Of a stretch of DNA of 30,394 nt, positions 23,658-30,394 are shown piece after piece. The position numbers and the translations under genes are program-made. The stretch is from RGIG4140 sp045655105 (GTDB lineage: Bacteria; Pseudomonadota; Alphaproteobacteria; CAAHEQ01; UBA3637). The notes beneath the pieces were generated by a model. That model was not told where the DNA came from. It did not search any database and saw nothing but the letters and a program-made list of their open reading frames with translations. The stretch is taken from the NCBI GenBank assembly GCA_045655105.1, contig JAZOOQ010000024.1:1-30394 (forward strand). The letters run 5' to 3'. Every line of letters begins with the position of its first letter. Within the stretch, counting starts at the first letter, position 1.

Positions 23658-26108
23658 ATGGCTGAAGAAAAAAAACAACTCTCATTATCAGGAAAGACTT
23701 TAGAACTGAAAAATAAAACTCTTTCTTTGAACACGCATGTTCGTCAAAATACTGGGACGGGCAAGTCGAATATGGTTCAAGTTGAAGTGCGTAAAAAGCG
23801 CGTTATTACAAGCGAACAGCCTTCTAATGTCCTTTCAAGTGAGGCAACTCAAAAATTAAAACTTATTCAAGAAGCCCAACAACGTGCAGCTCAAAAAGCA
23901 AAATTAGAAGCTGAACAAAAACAACGTGAAGAAGAACAAAAATTGCTTATTCAAAAAGAGGCTGAGGAAAAGGTTTTAAAAGAAGAGACTGAAACTCAAG
24001 CTCAAGAAGTTGAAGAGGTTGAAGAGGTTGTAGTTAAAGAAACTGTTCAAGAAAAACAAGAAAAGAAATTTGAGAAAAAACAAGTTTCTGAGCCAGCTCA
24101 ATTTTCTCGCAAAAAAGAACGTGAATCAGAAGGAGACGATCGAGGTCGTAACCGTGGATATCATGAGGAAAAACGCTCTTCAAAGGTGAATATGAATGCT
24201 TACAGAAATATGAGTGTAAGTGATTCTGATGGTGATGATATGGAAGATGGTGTTCGTCATCAACGTCGTTCATTGGCATCTATTAAACGTTCACGTGAAA
24301 AAGAACGTTTAAAACATATGGAGCCAAAGGTTCAAGAAAAAGTGATCAGAGAAGTTGTTATTCCAGAAACGATTACAGTAGCTGAATTGGCTAACCGTAT
24401 GAGCGAAAAGGGAGCTGCAGTTGTTAAAGTTTTGATGAAACTTGGTATGATGGTAACGATTACTCAAACAATTGATGCTGATACAGCTGAATTAGTTGTT
24501 GAAGAATTGGGTCACAAGGCAAAACGTGTTGCAGAATCTGATGTTGAAGATATTTTGAAAAAAGAAGAAGATGCGCCAGAGGATTTGTTGCCACGTTCTC
24601 CAGTTGTTACTGTTATGGGACACGTTGACCATGGTAAAACATCTTTACTTGATGCTCTTCGTTCTTCAAACGTTGCTGGTGGAGAATCTGGTGGTATTAC
24701 ACAACATATCGGTGCTTACCAAGTGATGTTATCCGAAGGTCAAAAAGTTACCTTTATTGATACGCCAGGTCACGAAGCATTTACAGCTATGCGTGCTCGT
24801 GGGGCAAAGGTAACGGACTTGGTTGTTTTAGTTGTTGCAGCTAACGATAGTGTTATGCCTCAAACAATTGAAGCTATTCACCATGCTAAAGCAGCGGGTG
24901 TTCCAATTGTTGTTGCTATTAACAAAATTGATGTGCCAGGAGCAAATCCTCAAAAAGTTCGCACAGACTTGTTGCAACATGATGTTGTTGTTGAATCAAT
25001 GGGTGGTGAAGTTTTAGATGTTGAAGTATCAGCTAAAAAACACATTAATTTAGATAAATTGATTGAAACAATTTTATTGCAAGCAGAAGTTTTGGATTTA
25101 AAAGCATCTCCAAGCAGAAGTGCTGAAGGTGTTGTTGTTGAAGCAAGAATGGATAAAGGCCGTGGATCGGTTGCAACTGTTTTGATTCAAAAGGGAACAC
25201 TCAATGTTGGCGATATCTTTATTTCAGGGCAAGAATGGGGTCGTGTTCGCTCACTCTTTAATGATAAAGGACAACGTGTTGAAAAAGCATTGCCATCACA
25301 ACCTGTTGAAGTAATTGGTTTGCAAGGAACACCATCAGCTGGTGATGATTTTGTTGTGGTTGATTCTGAAGCCCAAGCAAGAGAAATTTCTGCTTATCGT
25401 CAAAGAAAAGCCCGTGAACAATTGCAAGTTAAAACAATGAGTGGTGCAGAACACTTGTTGGCAAAAATTAAAGCTGGTGAAATTAAAGAATTGCCTGTTT
25501 TGATTAAGGGTGACGTTCAAGGTTCAGTTGAAGCATTAAATGGCATTCTTTCTAAAATTGCAAATAATGAAGTTAAAGTTCATGTATTGCATAGCGCAGT
25601 TGGTGCTATCAATGAATCAGACGTTACTTTGGCTCGTGCATCAAAAGCGATTATTATTGGGTTTAATGTTCGCGCTAATCCAACGGCTCGTGAAATGGCA
25701 AAACGTGATGGTGTTGATATTCGTTATTACTCAATTGTTTATGATGTGGCTGATGATATGAAACATGCTGTTGAAGGTTTGCTTGAACCTGAATTGAAAG
25801 AAAAGATTTTGGGTTATGCAGAAGTCAGACAAGTTATTTCAATTTCAAAAGTTGGTAAAATTGCAGGCTGTATGGTTAAAGAAGGCCTTGTTAAACGTGG
25901 TGCAAAAGTTAGATTACTTCGCGATTCTGTTGTGATTTATACAGGCGCTCTCAGCCAATTGAAACGTTTTAAAGATGATGTGAAAGAAGTTCGTGAAAAT
26001 TATGAATGCGGTATGAGTTTTGAAAATTATGATGATATTAAAGTTGGTGATATGATTGAATGTTTTGAAATGGAAGAAATTGCCGTTAAACTTAATTTTG
26101 ATGTATAG
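23658..26108 (+). CDS. infB: translation initiation factor IF-2
   Basis: The 816-residue protein is IF-2, the GTPase that places initiator tRNA on the ribosome. Residues 1-230 are a charged, Glu/Lys/Gln-rich low-complexity region with a long predicted coiled coil, variable in this family. About 235-290 is the IF2N-like domain (ITVAELANRMSEKGAAVVKVLM). The G domain begins with RSPVVTVMGHVDHGKT (G1 at 321-328), then GGITQHIGAY, DTPGHEAF and NKID. Domains II-IV follow to the C-terminus. Its TAG stop overlaps the AGGAGG ribosome-binding site of rbfA, so the two are coupled. Confidence 0.98.
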   Translation: MAEEKKQLSLSGKTLELKNKTLSLNTHVRQNTGTGKSNMVQVEVRKKRVITSEQPSNVLSSEATQKLKLIQEAQQRAAQKAKLEAEQKQREEEQKLLIQKEAEEKVLKEETETQAQEVEEVEEVVVKETVQEKQEKKFEKKQVSEPAQFSRKKERESEGDDRGRNRGYHEEKRSSKVNMNAYRNMSVSDSDGDDMEDGVRHQRRSLASIKRSREKERLKHMEPKVQEKVIREVVIPETITVAELANRMSEKGAAVVKVLMKLGMMVTITQTIDADTAELVVEELGHKAKRVAESDVEDILKKEEDAPEDLLPRSPVVTVMGHVDHGKTSLLDALRSSNVAGGESGGITQHIGAYQVMLSEGQKVTFIDTPGHEAFTAMRARGAKVTDLVVLVVAANDSVMPQTIEAIHHAKAAGVPIVVAINKIDVPGANPQKVRTDLLQHDVVVESMGGEVLDVEVSAKKHINLDKLIETILLQAEVLDLKASPSRSAEGVVVEARMDKGRGSVATVLIQKGTLNVGDIFISGQEWGRVRSLFNDKGQRVEKALPSQPVEVIGLQGTPSAGDDFVVVDSEAQAREISAYRQRKAREQLQVKTMSGAEHLLAKIKAGEIKELPVLIKGDVQGSVEALNGILSKIANNEVKVHVLHSAVGAINESDVTLARASKAIIIGFNVRANPTAREMAKRDGVDIRYYSIVYDVADDMKHAVEGLLEPELKEKILGYAEVRQVISISKVGKIAGCMVKEGLVKRGAKVRLLRDSVVIYTGALSQLKRFKDDVKEVRENYECGMSFENYDDIKVGDMIECFEMEEIAVKLNFDV

Positions 26109-26120
26109 GAGGTTTTGATG
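26107..26120 (+). promoter_or_regulatory. Shine-Dalgarno deciding the rbfA start
   Basis: AGGAGG (26107-26112) is five bases from ATG at 26118. The in-frame TTG at 26115 is too close, so the ATG is taken as the start. The site overlaps the infB stop codon. Confidence 0.8.
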
Positions 26121-26531
26121 AAACAAACAGAAAAAGGACAATCAAAAGCTCCAAGTCAACGTCAGCTTCGTGTTGCAGAAGAGATTCGTCATATTATTGC
26201 AAAAATGCTTTCTCAAGATGATCTTTTTATCGAAGGATTAAAACCTTCATTCACAATGATCACTCAAGTAACGATTTCTCCGGATTTATCATATGCAACA
26301 GCGTTTGTTGAAACAATTGGCGATACAGTTGTTGATGAGCAAATTAAGCTTTTAAATTTACATAAAGGCGCTTTTCGTTATCGCATTGGTAAGGCTATTC
26401 GTTTGCGCATTGTGCCAGATATTATTTTTAAAGCAGATAAAAGATTTGCAGTTTCAGAGCACATTAATCAGCTTTTAAATAATCCACAGGTGCGTGCTGA
26501 TGTTGAAAAAGAAATTGAAGAAGAGTTTTAA
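26118..26531 (+). CDS. rbfA: 30S ribosome-binding factor RbfA
   Basis: The 137-residue protein matches RbfA, a cold-shock-related 30S maturation factor with a KH-like fold. It shows SQRQLRVAEEIRHIIAKML near the start, the TISPDLSYATAFVE strand segment, and an IGKAIRLRIVPDIIFKAD segment that carries the conserved basic RNA-binding surface. Length is normal. The start is decided by AGGAGG. It lies between infB and truB as in most bacteria, with truB six bases after its stop. Confidence 0.95.
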   Translation: MKQTEKGQSKAPSQRQLRVAEEIRHIIAKMLSQDDLFIEGLKPSFTMITQVTISPDLSYATAFVETIGDTVVDEQIKLLNLHKGAFRYRIGKAIRLRIVPDIIFKADKRFAVSEHINQLLNNPQVRADVEKEIEEEF

Positions 26532-26536
26532 TTTGA

Positions 26537-27448
26537 ATGGCAAAAATTGTTAATCAAATTAATGGATGGATAATTATTGATAAGCTGTATGAGATGGGAT
26601 CAACAACTGTTGTAAACCGTCTCAAACGGCTTTTGCATCCATCAAAGATTGGTCATGCAGGAACATTAGATCCATTGGCGACAGGTGTTTTACCAATAGC
26701 ATTGGGGCAGGCAACTAAAACAATCCCATATGTGATGGATGGAAAAAAAGTTTATCAATTTGAAGTAACTTGGGGAAAAGAAACATCAACAGATGATTTA
26801 GAAGGCGAAGTTTTATTTCAATCAGATAAACGCCCTTCAAAAGAAGAAATTGAAGCAATTTTGCCATTTTTTATAGGGGAGATTTCTCAAGTTCCCCCTA
26901 TGTATTCAGCTATAAAAATCAATGGCGAGCGTGCTTATGATTTGGCAAGAAAAGGCGTTGATGTTGAATTAAAACCTCGTTTAGTAACGGTTGAAGAATT
27001 AAAAATTTTATCACATTCGGAAGATAAAACTCTTTTTGAAGTTGTTTGTTCTAAGGGCACATATGTTCGTTCTTTGGGGCATGATATGGGGCGAAAACTT
27101 GGATGTTTTGGATATATCACTCTTTTAAGAAGAACAAAATGTGGACCTTTTTCGCTTAACCATTCGATTTTACTTGAAAAATTTGAAAAAGAAGAGTATA
27201 ATGCATTGAATTTGCCACTTATCGGTATTTTAACCGCACTGGACGACATCTTGGTGCTGGCTGTAGATAGCGAAATGGCAAGTATGTTGAGACAAGGCAA
27301 AGCGCTTAAAGCCAAAGCTGTTTGTAATAATCAAAATTTTCAAATGGGGCAGGTGATAGCATTAGCATTGGATCAAGAACCAATCGCGTTGGTTAAATAT
27401 GAAAAAGGATTGTTTAAACCTTTTCGTGTTTTTCCAGCAGAAAATTAA
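26537..27448 (+). CDS. truB: tRNA pseudouridine(55) synthase TruB
   Basis: The 303-residue enzyme makes pseudouridine 55 in the T loop of tRNAs. The catalytic motif HAGTLDPLATGVLP is near 40-53 with the nucleophile Asp45. Also visible are IGEISQVPPMYSAIKINGERAYDLARKG (about 113-140) and CSKGTYVRSLGHDMG near 174-188, both typical of TruB. A C-terminal PUA-like segment follows. The ribosome-binding site is weak, which with the six-base gap suggests coupling to rbfA. Confidence 0.96.
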   Translation: MAKIVNQINGWIIIDKLYEMGSTTVVNRLKRLLHPSKIGHAGTLDPLATGVLPIALGQATKTIPYVMDGKKVYQFEVTWGKETSTDDLEGEVLFQSDKRPSKEEIEAILPFFIGEISQVPPMYSAIKINGERAYDLARKGVDVELKPRLVTVEELKILSHSEDKTLFEVVCSKGTYVRSLGHDMGRKLGCFGYITLLRRTKCGPFSLNHSILLEKFEKEEYNALNLPLIGILTALDDILVLAVDSEMASMLRQGKALKAKAVCNNQNFQMGQVIALALDQEPIALVKYEKGLFKPFRVFPAEN

Positions 27449-27476
27449 ATTTAATATTTAAGAAAGGAAATTAACG

Positions 27477-27746
27477 ATGTCGCTTTCAAAAGAAATGAAA
27501 AAGCAAATTATCACAGATTACGCAATCAAAGATGGTGATACAGGTTCACCAGAAGTTCAAGTTGCAGTTTTGACAGCAAAAATCAACTATTTGTCAGAAC
27601 ACATGAAATCAAATAAACATGACCACCACTCAAGACGTGGCTTGCTCAAAATGGTTTCAAATCGTCGTCGTTTGCTTGCTTATTTGAAGAAAGATGATGA
27701 AAACCGTTACGGCGAACTCATCAAACGTTTAGGTTTACGTAAATAA
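27477..27746 (+). CDS. rpsO: 30S ribosomal protein S15
   Basis: The 89-residue protein is S15, a primary 16S rRNA-binding protein that organises the platform with S6, S11 and S18. It shows TGSPEVQVAVLTAKINYLSEHMK (from about 22), HDHHSRRGLLKMVSNRRRLLAYL (from about 48) and a basic C-terminus. Length is exactly normal. AAGAAAGGAAA gives a strong ribosome-binding site. It precedes pnp as in most bacteria. Confidence 0.98.
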   Translation: MSLSKEMKKQIITDYAIKDGDTGSPEVQVAVLTAKINYLSEHMKSNKHDHHSRRGLLKMVSNRRRLLAYLKKDDENRYGELIKRLGLRK

Positions 27747-27758
27747 CCAAAAAATTTT

Positions 27759-27788
27759 AAAGGGGGTCATCAAGGGATGATCCCCTTT
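27759..27788 (+). promoter_or_regulatory. long hairpin in the rpsO-pnp intergenic RNA
   Basis: AAAGGGGGTCATC (27759-27771) pairs with GATGATCCCCTTT (27776-27788), 13 base pairs with one G-T and an AAGG loop. No T-run follows, so it is not a typical terminator. In E. coli the corresponding region is cut by RNase III and mediates PNPase autoregulation; the same role here is inferred from position and stem length. Confidence 0.7.
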
Positions 27789-27789
27789 C

Positions 27790-27816
27790 AAGACTTGAAA
27801 ATGGGTTTTAAGTCTT
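27790..27816 (+). promoter_or_regulatory. second hairpin in the pnp leader
   Basis: AAGACTT (27790-27796) pairs with AAGTCTT (27810-27816), with possible further A-T pairs inside the loop, directly downstream of the first hairpin and 24 bases before the pnp start. The two stems could stack. Confidence 0.5.
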
Positions 27817-27839
27817 TTGTATGTATGAAGGAAAATAAT

Positions 27840-30029
27840 ATGACAATTTTTAAAACATTTAAGAAAGAAATCGTTTGGGGGGGCAAAACACTTTCCATTG
27901 AAACAGGTAAAATCTCACGTCAAGCTGATGGTGCCGTGATTGTTCGTTATGGGGACACAATGGTTCATGCAGCTGTTTGCGCAAGCAAGAAATCACCAGA
28001 TACGTTTGAAGATTTTATTCCATTAACAGTTAACTATATTGAAAAAAGCTATGCAGCTGGTCGCATCCCTGGGGGATTTTTTAAGCGCGAAGGTAAACCA
28101 TCTGAAGCTGAAATTTTAACATCTCGTTTAATTGACCGTCCGATCAGACCTTTATTTGTTAAAGGCTTTAACAATGAAACACAAGTGACGGTAACATTGC
28201 TTAGCCATGATTTAAAAACACAACCAGATATCATTGCCATGATTGGTGCTTCTGCAGCGTTAACAATTTCTGGCATTCCATTTTTAGGCCCAATTGGTGG
28301 CGCTAGAGTTGGTTATGTTGATGGCGAATATGTTTTAAACCCAGATTTAGATTTAATTAAATCTAGCAAATTAGATTTGGTTGTTGCTGGAACAAAAGAA
28401 GGCGTTTTAATGGTTGAATCTGAAGCTCAAGAACTTTCAGAAGAAACAATGTTAGGAGCTGTTGCTTTTGGGCATGATAGCATTAAACCAGTTATCGATA
28501 TGATTATTGAATTAGCTGAAGAATGCGCTAAAGATCCATGGGATGTGAAAGAAGAACCAGCAGAATATGCAACAGTTCGTTCTGAAATCTTGGAAAATTT
28601 AGGCGAAGAATTAAAAGAAGCTTATCATATTCATAATAAATTAGATCGTTTAAATCAAATTTCTGTGATCAGAGAAAAAGCTCATGCTTTATTTGCTGAT
28701 AGAGAAGCCGAAGATGCAATTTGCGATAAAGTTTTCCATGAATTGGAAGCAAGAACAGTTCGTGATATGGTTTTATCCACAGGTCTTCGCATTGACGGTC
28801 GTGACACAAAAACAATCCGCGTTATTGAAACAGAAGTTAATGTTTTGCCAAAAACACATGGGTCTGCATTGTTCACTCGTGGCGAAACACAAGCTCTTGT
28901 AACTGCAACGCTTGGAACAGGTGAAGATGAACAAATTATTGATGCATTGCAAGGCGAATATAAAGAACACTTTATGTTGCATTATAACTTCCCTCCATAT
29001 TCTGTTGGCGAAGTTGGTCGCATGGGTTCACCAGGCCGTCGCGAAATTGGGCATGGTAAACTTGCATGGCGCGCCATTCATCCAATGTTGCCAAGCAAAG
29101 AAGAATTCCCATACACATTGCGTGTTGTTTCTGAAATTATGGAATCAAATGGATCTTCATCAATGGCAACAGTTTGTGGTTCAACATTGGCATTAATGGA
29201 TGCTGGTGTTCCAATGAAAAAACCAGTTGCTGGTATTGCAATGGGATTGATTAAAGAAAAAGATGGATTTGTTGTTTTATCTGATATCTTGGGTGATGAA
29301 GATCACTTGGGCGATATGGATTTTAAAGTTGCTGGAACAAAAGATGGTGTTACAGCTCTTCAAATGGATATTAAAATCACATCTATCACAAAAGAAATTA
29401 TGGCTATTGCTCTTGAACAAGCCCATGAAGGTCGTTTGTTTATCTTGGGTAAAATGGCTGAATCTTTGGCTGAACCACGCGCTGAATTAAGCCCAAATGC
29501 ACCACGCATTATTTCTTATAAAATTGATAAAGAAAAAATTCGTGATGTTATTGGAACAGGTGGTAAAGTTATCAGAGAAATCGTTGAAAAAACAGGTGCC
29601 AAAATTGATATTGATGATGATGGGTTAATCCATATTGCTTCAGTTGATGGTTGTGCAGGCGAATCTGCATTGAACTGGATTAAAGGCATTGTTTGTGAAC
29701 CAGAAATCGGTCAAATCTATGATGGAACAGTTGTGAAATTGATGGATTTTGGCGCATTTGTTAACTTTATGGGAACAAGAGATGGTTTAGTTCATGTTTC
29801 TGAAATTGCACCTCATCGCGTTGAAAAAGTTGCTGATGTGTTAAAAGAAGGCGATAAAGTTAAAGTTGTTTGCTTGGGAATTGATAACCGTGGCAAGATT
29901 AAACTTTCAATGAAACGCGTTGACCAAACAACAGGGGAACCTGTTCAATTGGAAGAAAAACCACATAAGAAAAAACATCATAAAGAACATTCAGAAGAAA
30001 CTGTTGAAACAACAGAATCAGCAGAATAA
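27840..30029 (+). CDS. pnp: polyribonucleotide nucleotidyltransferase (PNPase)
   Basis: The 729-residue protein is PNPase, the phosphorolytic 3'-to-5' exoribonuclease of the degradosome. It has two RNase PH-like domains (GKISRQADGAVIVRYGDTMV near the start; RGETQALVTATLGTG in the second), FPPYSVGEVGRMGSPGRREIGHG, a KH domain (IRDVIGTGGKVIREI) and an S1 domain (YDGTVVKLMDFGAFV), ending in a His/Lys/Glu-rich tail. The frame is open back to 27777, but ATG at 27840 is the right start because AAGGAAAA precedes it and homology begins there (MTIFKTFKKE); the earlier ATG lies inside the leader hairpin. Confidence 0.97.
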   Translation: MTIFKTFKKEIVWGGKTLSIETGKISRQADGAVIVRYGDTMVHAAVCASKKSPDTFEDFIPLTVNYIEKSYAAGRIPGGFFKREGKPSEAEILTSRLIDRPIRPLFVKGFNNETQVTVTLLSHDLKTQPDIIAMIGASAALTISGIPFLGPIGGARVGYVDGEYVLNPDLDLIKSSKLDLVVAGTKEGVLMVESEAQELSEETMLGAVAFGHDSIKPVIDMIIELAEECAKDPWDVKEEPAEYATVRSEILENLGEELKEAYHIHNKLDRLNQISVIREKAHALFADREAEDAICDKVFHELEARTVRDMVLSTGLRIDGRDTKTIRVIETEVNVLPKTHGSALFTRGETQALVTATLGTGEDEQIIDALQGEYKEHFMLHYNFPPYSVGEVGRMGSPGRREIGHGKLAWRAIHPMLPSKEEFPYTLRVVSEIMESNGSSSMATVCGSTLALMDAGVPMKKPVAGIAMGLIKEKDGFVVLSDILGDEDHLGDMDFKVAGTKDGVTALQMDIKITSITKEIMAIALEQAHEGRLFILGKMAESLAEPRAELSPNAPRIISYKIDKEKIRDVIGTGGKVIREIVEKTGAKIDIDDDGLIHIASVDGCAGESALNWIKGIVCEPEIGQIYDGTVVKLMDFGAFVNFMGTRDGLVHVSEIAPHRVEKVADVLKEGDKVKVVCLGIDNRGKIKLSMKRVDQTTGEPVQLEEKPHKKKHHKEHSEETVETTESAE

Positions 30030-30044
30030 TTTATGAATGCTAAC

Positions 30045-30076
30045 AAAAAAGCGAGTCGTTTGACTCGCTTTTTTAA
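30045..30076. terminator. intrinsic terminator after pnp (bidirectional)
   Basis: GCGAGTC (30051-30057) pairs perfectly with GACTCGC (30062-30068) around a GTTT loop, with an A-run before and a T-run after. It ends the rimP-pnp operon and can also end the minus-strand gene from the right. Confidence 0.9.
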
Positions 30077-30087
30077 TTTATAAGAGG

Positions 30088-30394
30088 TTATTTTAAATAG
30101 TTTTTAATTTGTTTTAAAATTCCAGTTAAAAAAGAAAAGTTTTTTGTTTCATTTGAGGTTAATTCCCACTCTTGTTTTTGGGAATATCTATCCATCAAAA
30201 AATATTTTAAGTTTTCTCGATGTTCTTTTTTCACAGATTCAGCATCATTATAACAAATTAATGTTGGATTATTTAGTTTAATTTTCTTCTTCATTTTTTT
30301 GTGATTGCTGCTCTCTAAATACAGTTGGTCTTGTGGTTTTGTTAAATCATTGATATAAACGCCTGTTGCTTTTTTGTGTTTTAAACAAAAAAAT
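30088..30394 (-). CDS. C-terminal end of a possible Stealth-type sugar phosphotransferase (runs off right edge)
   Basis: The minus-strand frame that ends at 30088 stays open through the window edge, upstream of the internal ATG at 30294, giving about 102 residues of a C-terminus. The sequence is Lys/Asn-rich and includes TLICYNDAE followed by KEHRENLKYFLMDRYSQKQEWEL. An ND after a hydrophobic strand, then an LxxFL helix and a final aromatic-Glu, resembles the end of Stealth proteins (CR4 region), which transfer sugar phosphates in capsule synthesis. This is a by-eye match to a short piece, so the function is tentative; that it is a real gene end is more secure, because the frame is open and terminates beside a terminator. 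Confidence 0.5.
   Translation of the reverse strand, partial: FFCLKHKKATGVYINDLTKPQDQLYLESSNHKKMKKKIKLNNPTLICYNDAESVKKEHRENLKYFLMDRYSQKQEWELTSNETKNFSFLTGILKQIKNYLK

Noticed and set aside
26115..26117. TTG start for rbfA
   Set aside because: Only two bases from AGGAGG, too close for initiation; ATG 26118 has ideal spacing.
26935..27315. Minus-strand open frame of 126 codons
   Set aside because: Antisense to truB, whose conserved motifs cover the same bases.
27777..27839. N-terminal extension of pnp from the ATG at 27777
   Set aside because: It lies inside a 13-base-pair hairpin and adds 21 residues that do not resemble PNPase, while ATG 27840 has a good ribosome-binding site and family-like N-terminus.

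Overview
The window reads as chromosomal DNA from a low-GC alphaproteobacterium. The inference rests on three things: the block rimP-nusA-ylxR-infB-rbfA-truB-rpsO-pnp, a YlxR protein joined to an L7Ae-like domain as in alphaproteobacteria, and a pilin-like leader of the G-R-T-M-x-E-M-L-G-V-L type that I associate with uncultured gut alphaproteobacteria (RF32-like lineages). The exact lineage is a guess. Coding density is high, no gene-free stretch exceeds about 300 bases, and I see no insertion sequence, prophage or CRISPR array.

Layout. 1-1844 (minus): the N-terminal part of an M16 zinc peptidase, coupled to an upstream secreted Pro/Gln-rich protein. 1994-3397 (plus): a GT11-type glycosyltransferase with a signal-like N-terminus and an unknown N-terminal domain. 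3443-4999 (minus): a nitronate-monooxygenase-family flavoprotein with an added cysteine cluster. 5147-7845 (plus): a histidine-kinase-like ATPase/receiver/PP2C fusion, overlapping rsmE. 7979-13716 (plus): the most unusual part, a three-gene operon for a giant prepilin-like protein with a cysteine-pair-rich tail, a secreted protein ending in an Arg/Ser repeat tail, and a second secreted protein in which 44 of 45 cysteines lie in CC pairs. It has its own promoter and ends at two stacked terminators. 13830-15918 (minus): a divergent family-4-like uracil-DNA glycosylase followed by serS. 16001-17728 (plus): an anchored TPR protein. 17777-19333: promoter, tRNA-Tyr, tRNA-Gly, tuf, terminator. 19571-20821 (minus): a GspE/PilT-type secretion ATPase with a Pro-rich N-terminus. 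20945-30075 (plus): the translation/RNA operon from rimP to pnp, with a terminator-like hairpin in its leader, structured RNA between rpsO and pnp, and a final terminator. 30088-30394 (minus): the C-terminal end of a gene entering from the right, possibly a Stealth-type sugar phosphotransferase.

How the parts may fit. The right half is housekeeping translation and RNA metabolism. The left half is mostly envelope and signalling. The CC-protein operon is the best candidate for an undescribed system: a membrane-anchored pilin-like scaffold and a soluble partner share CC-rich modules and would depend on oxidative folding after export. The GspE/PilT-type ATPase 6 kb away could power assembly of pilin-like proteins, but nothing in the window links them directly. 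Well-formed sigma70-type promoters (TTGACA/TTGACG-like and TATAAT-like boxes, 16-17 bp apart) precede several units.
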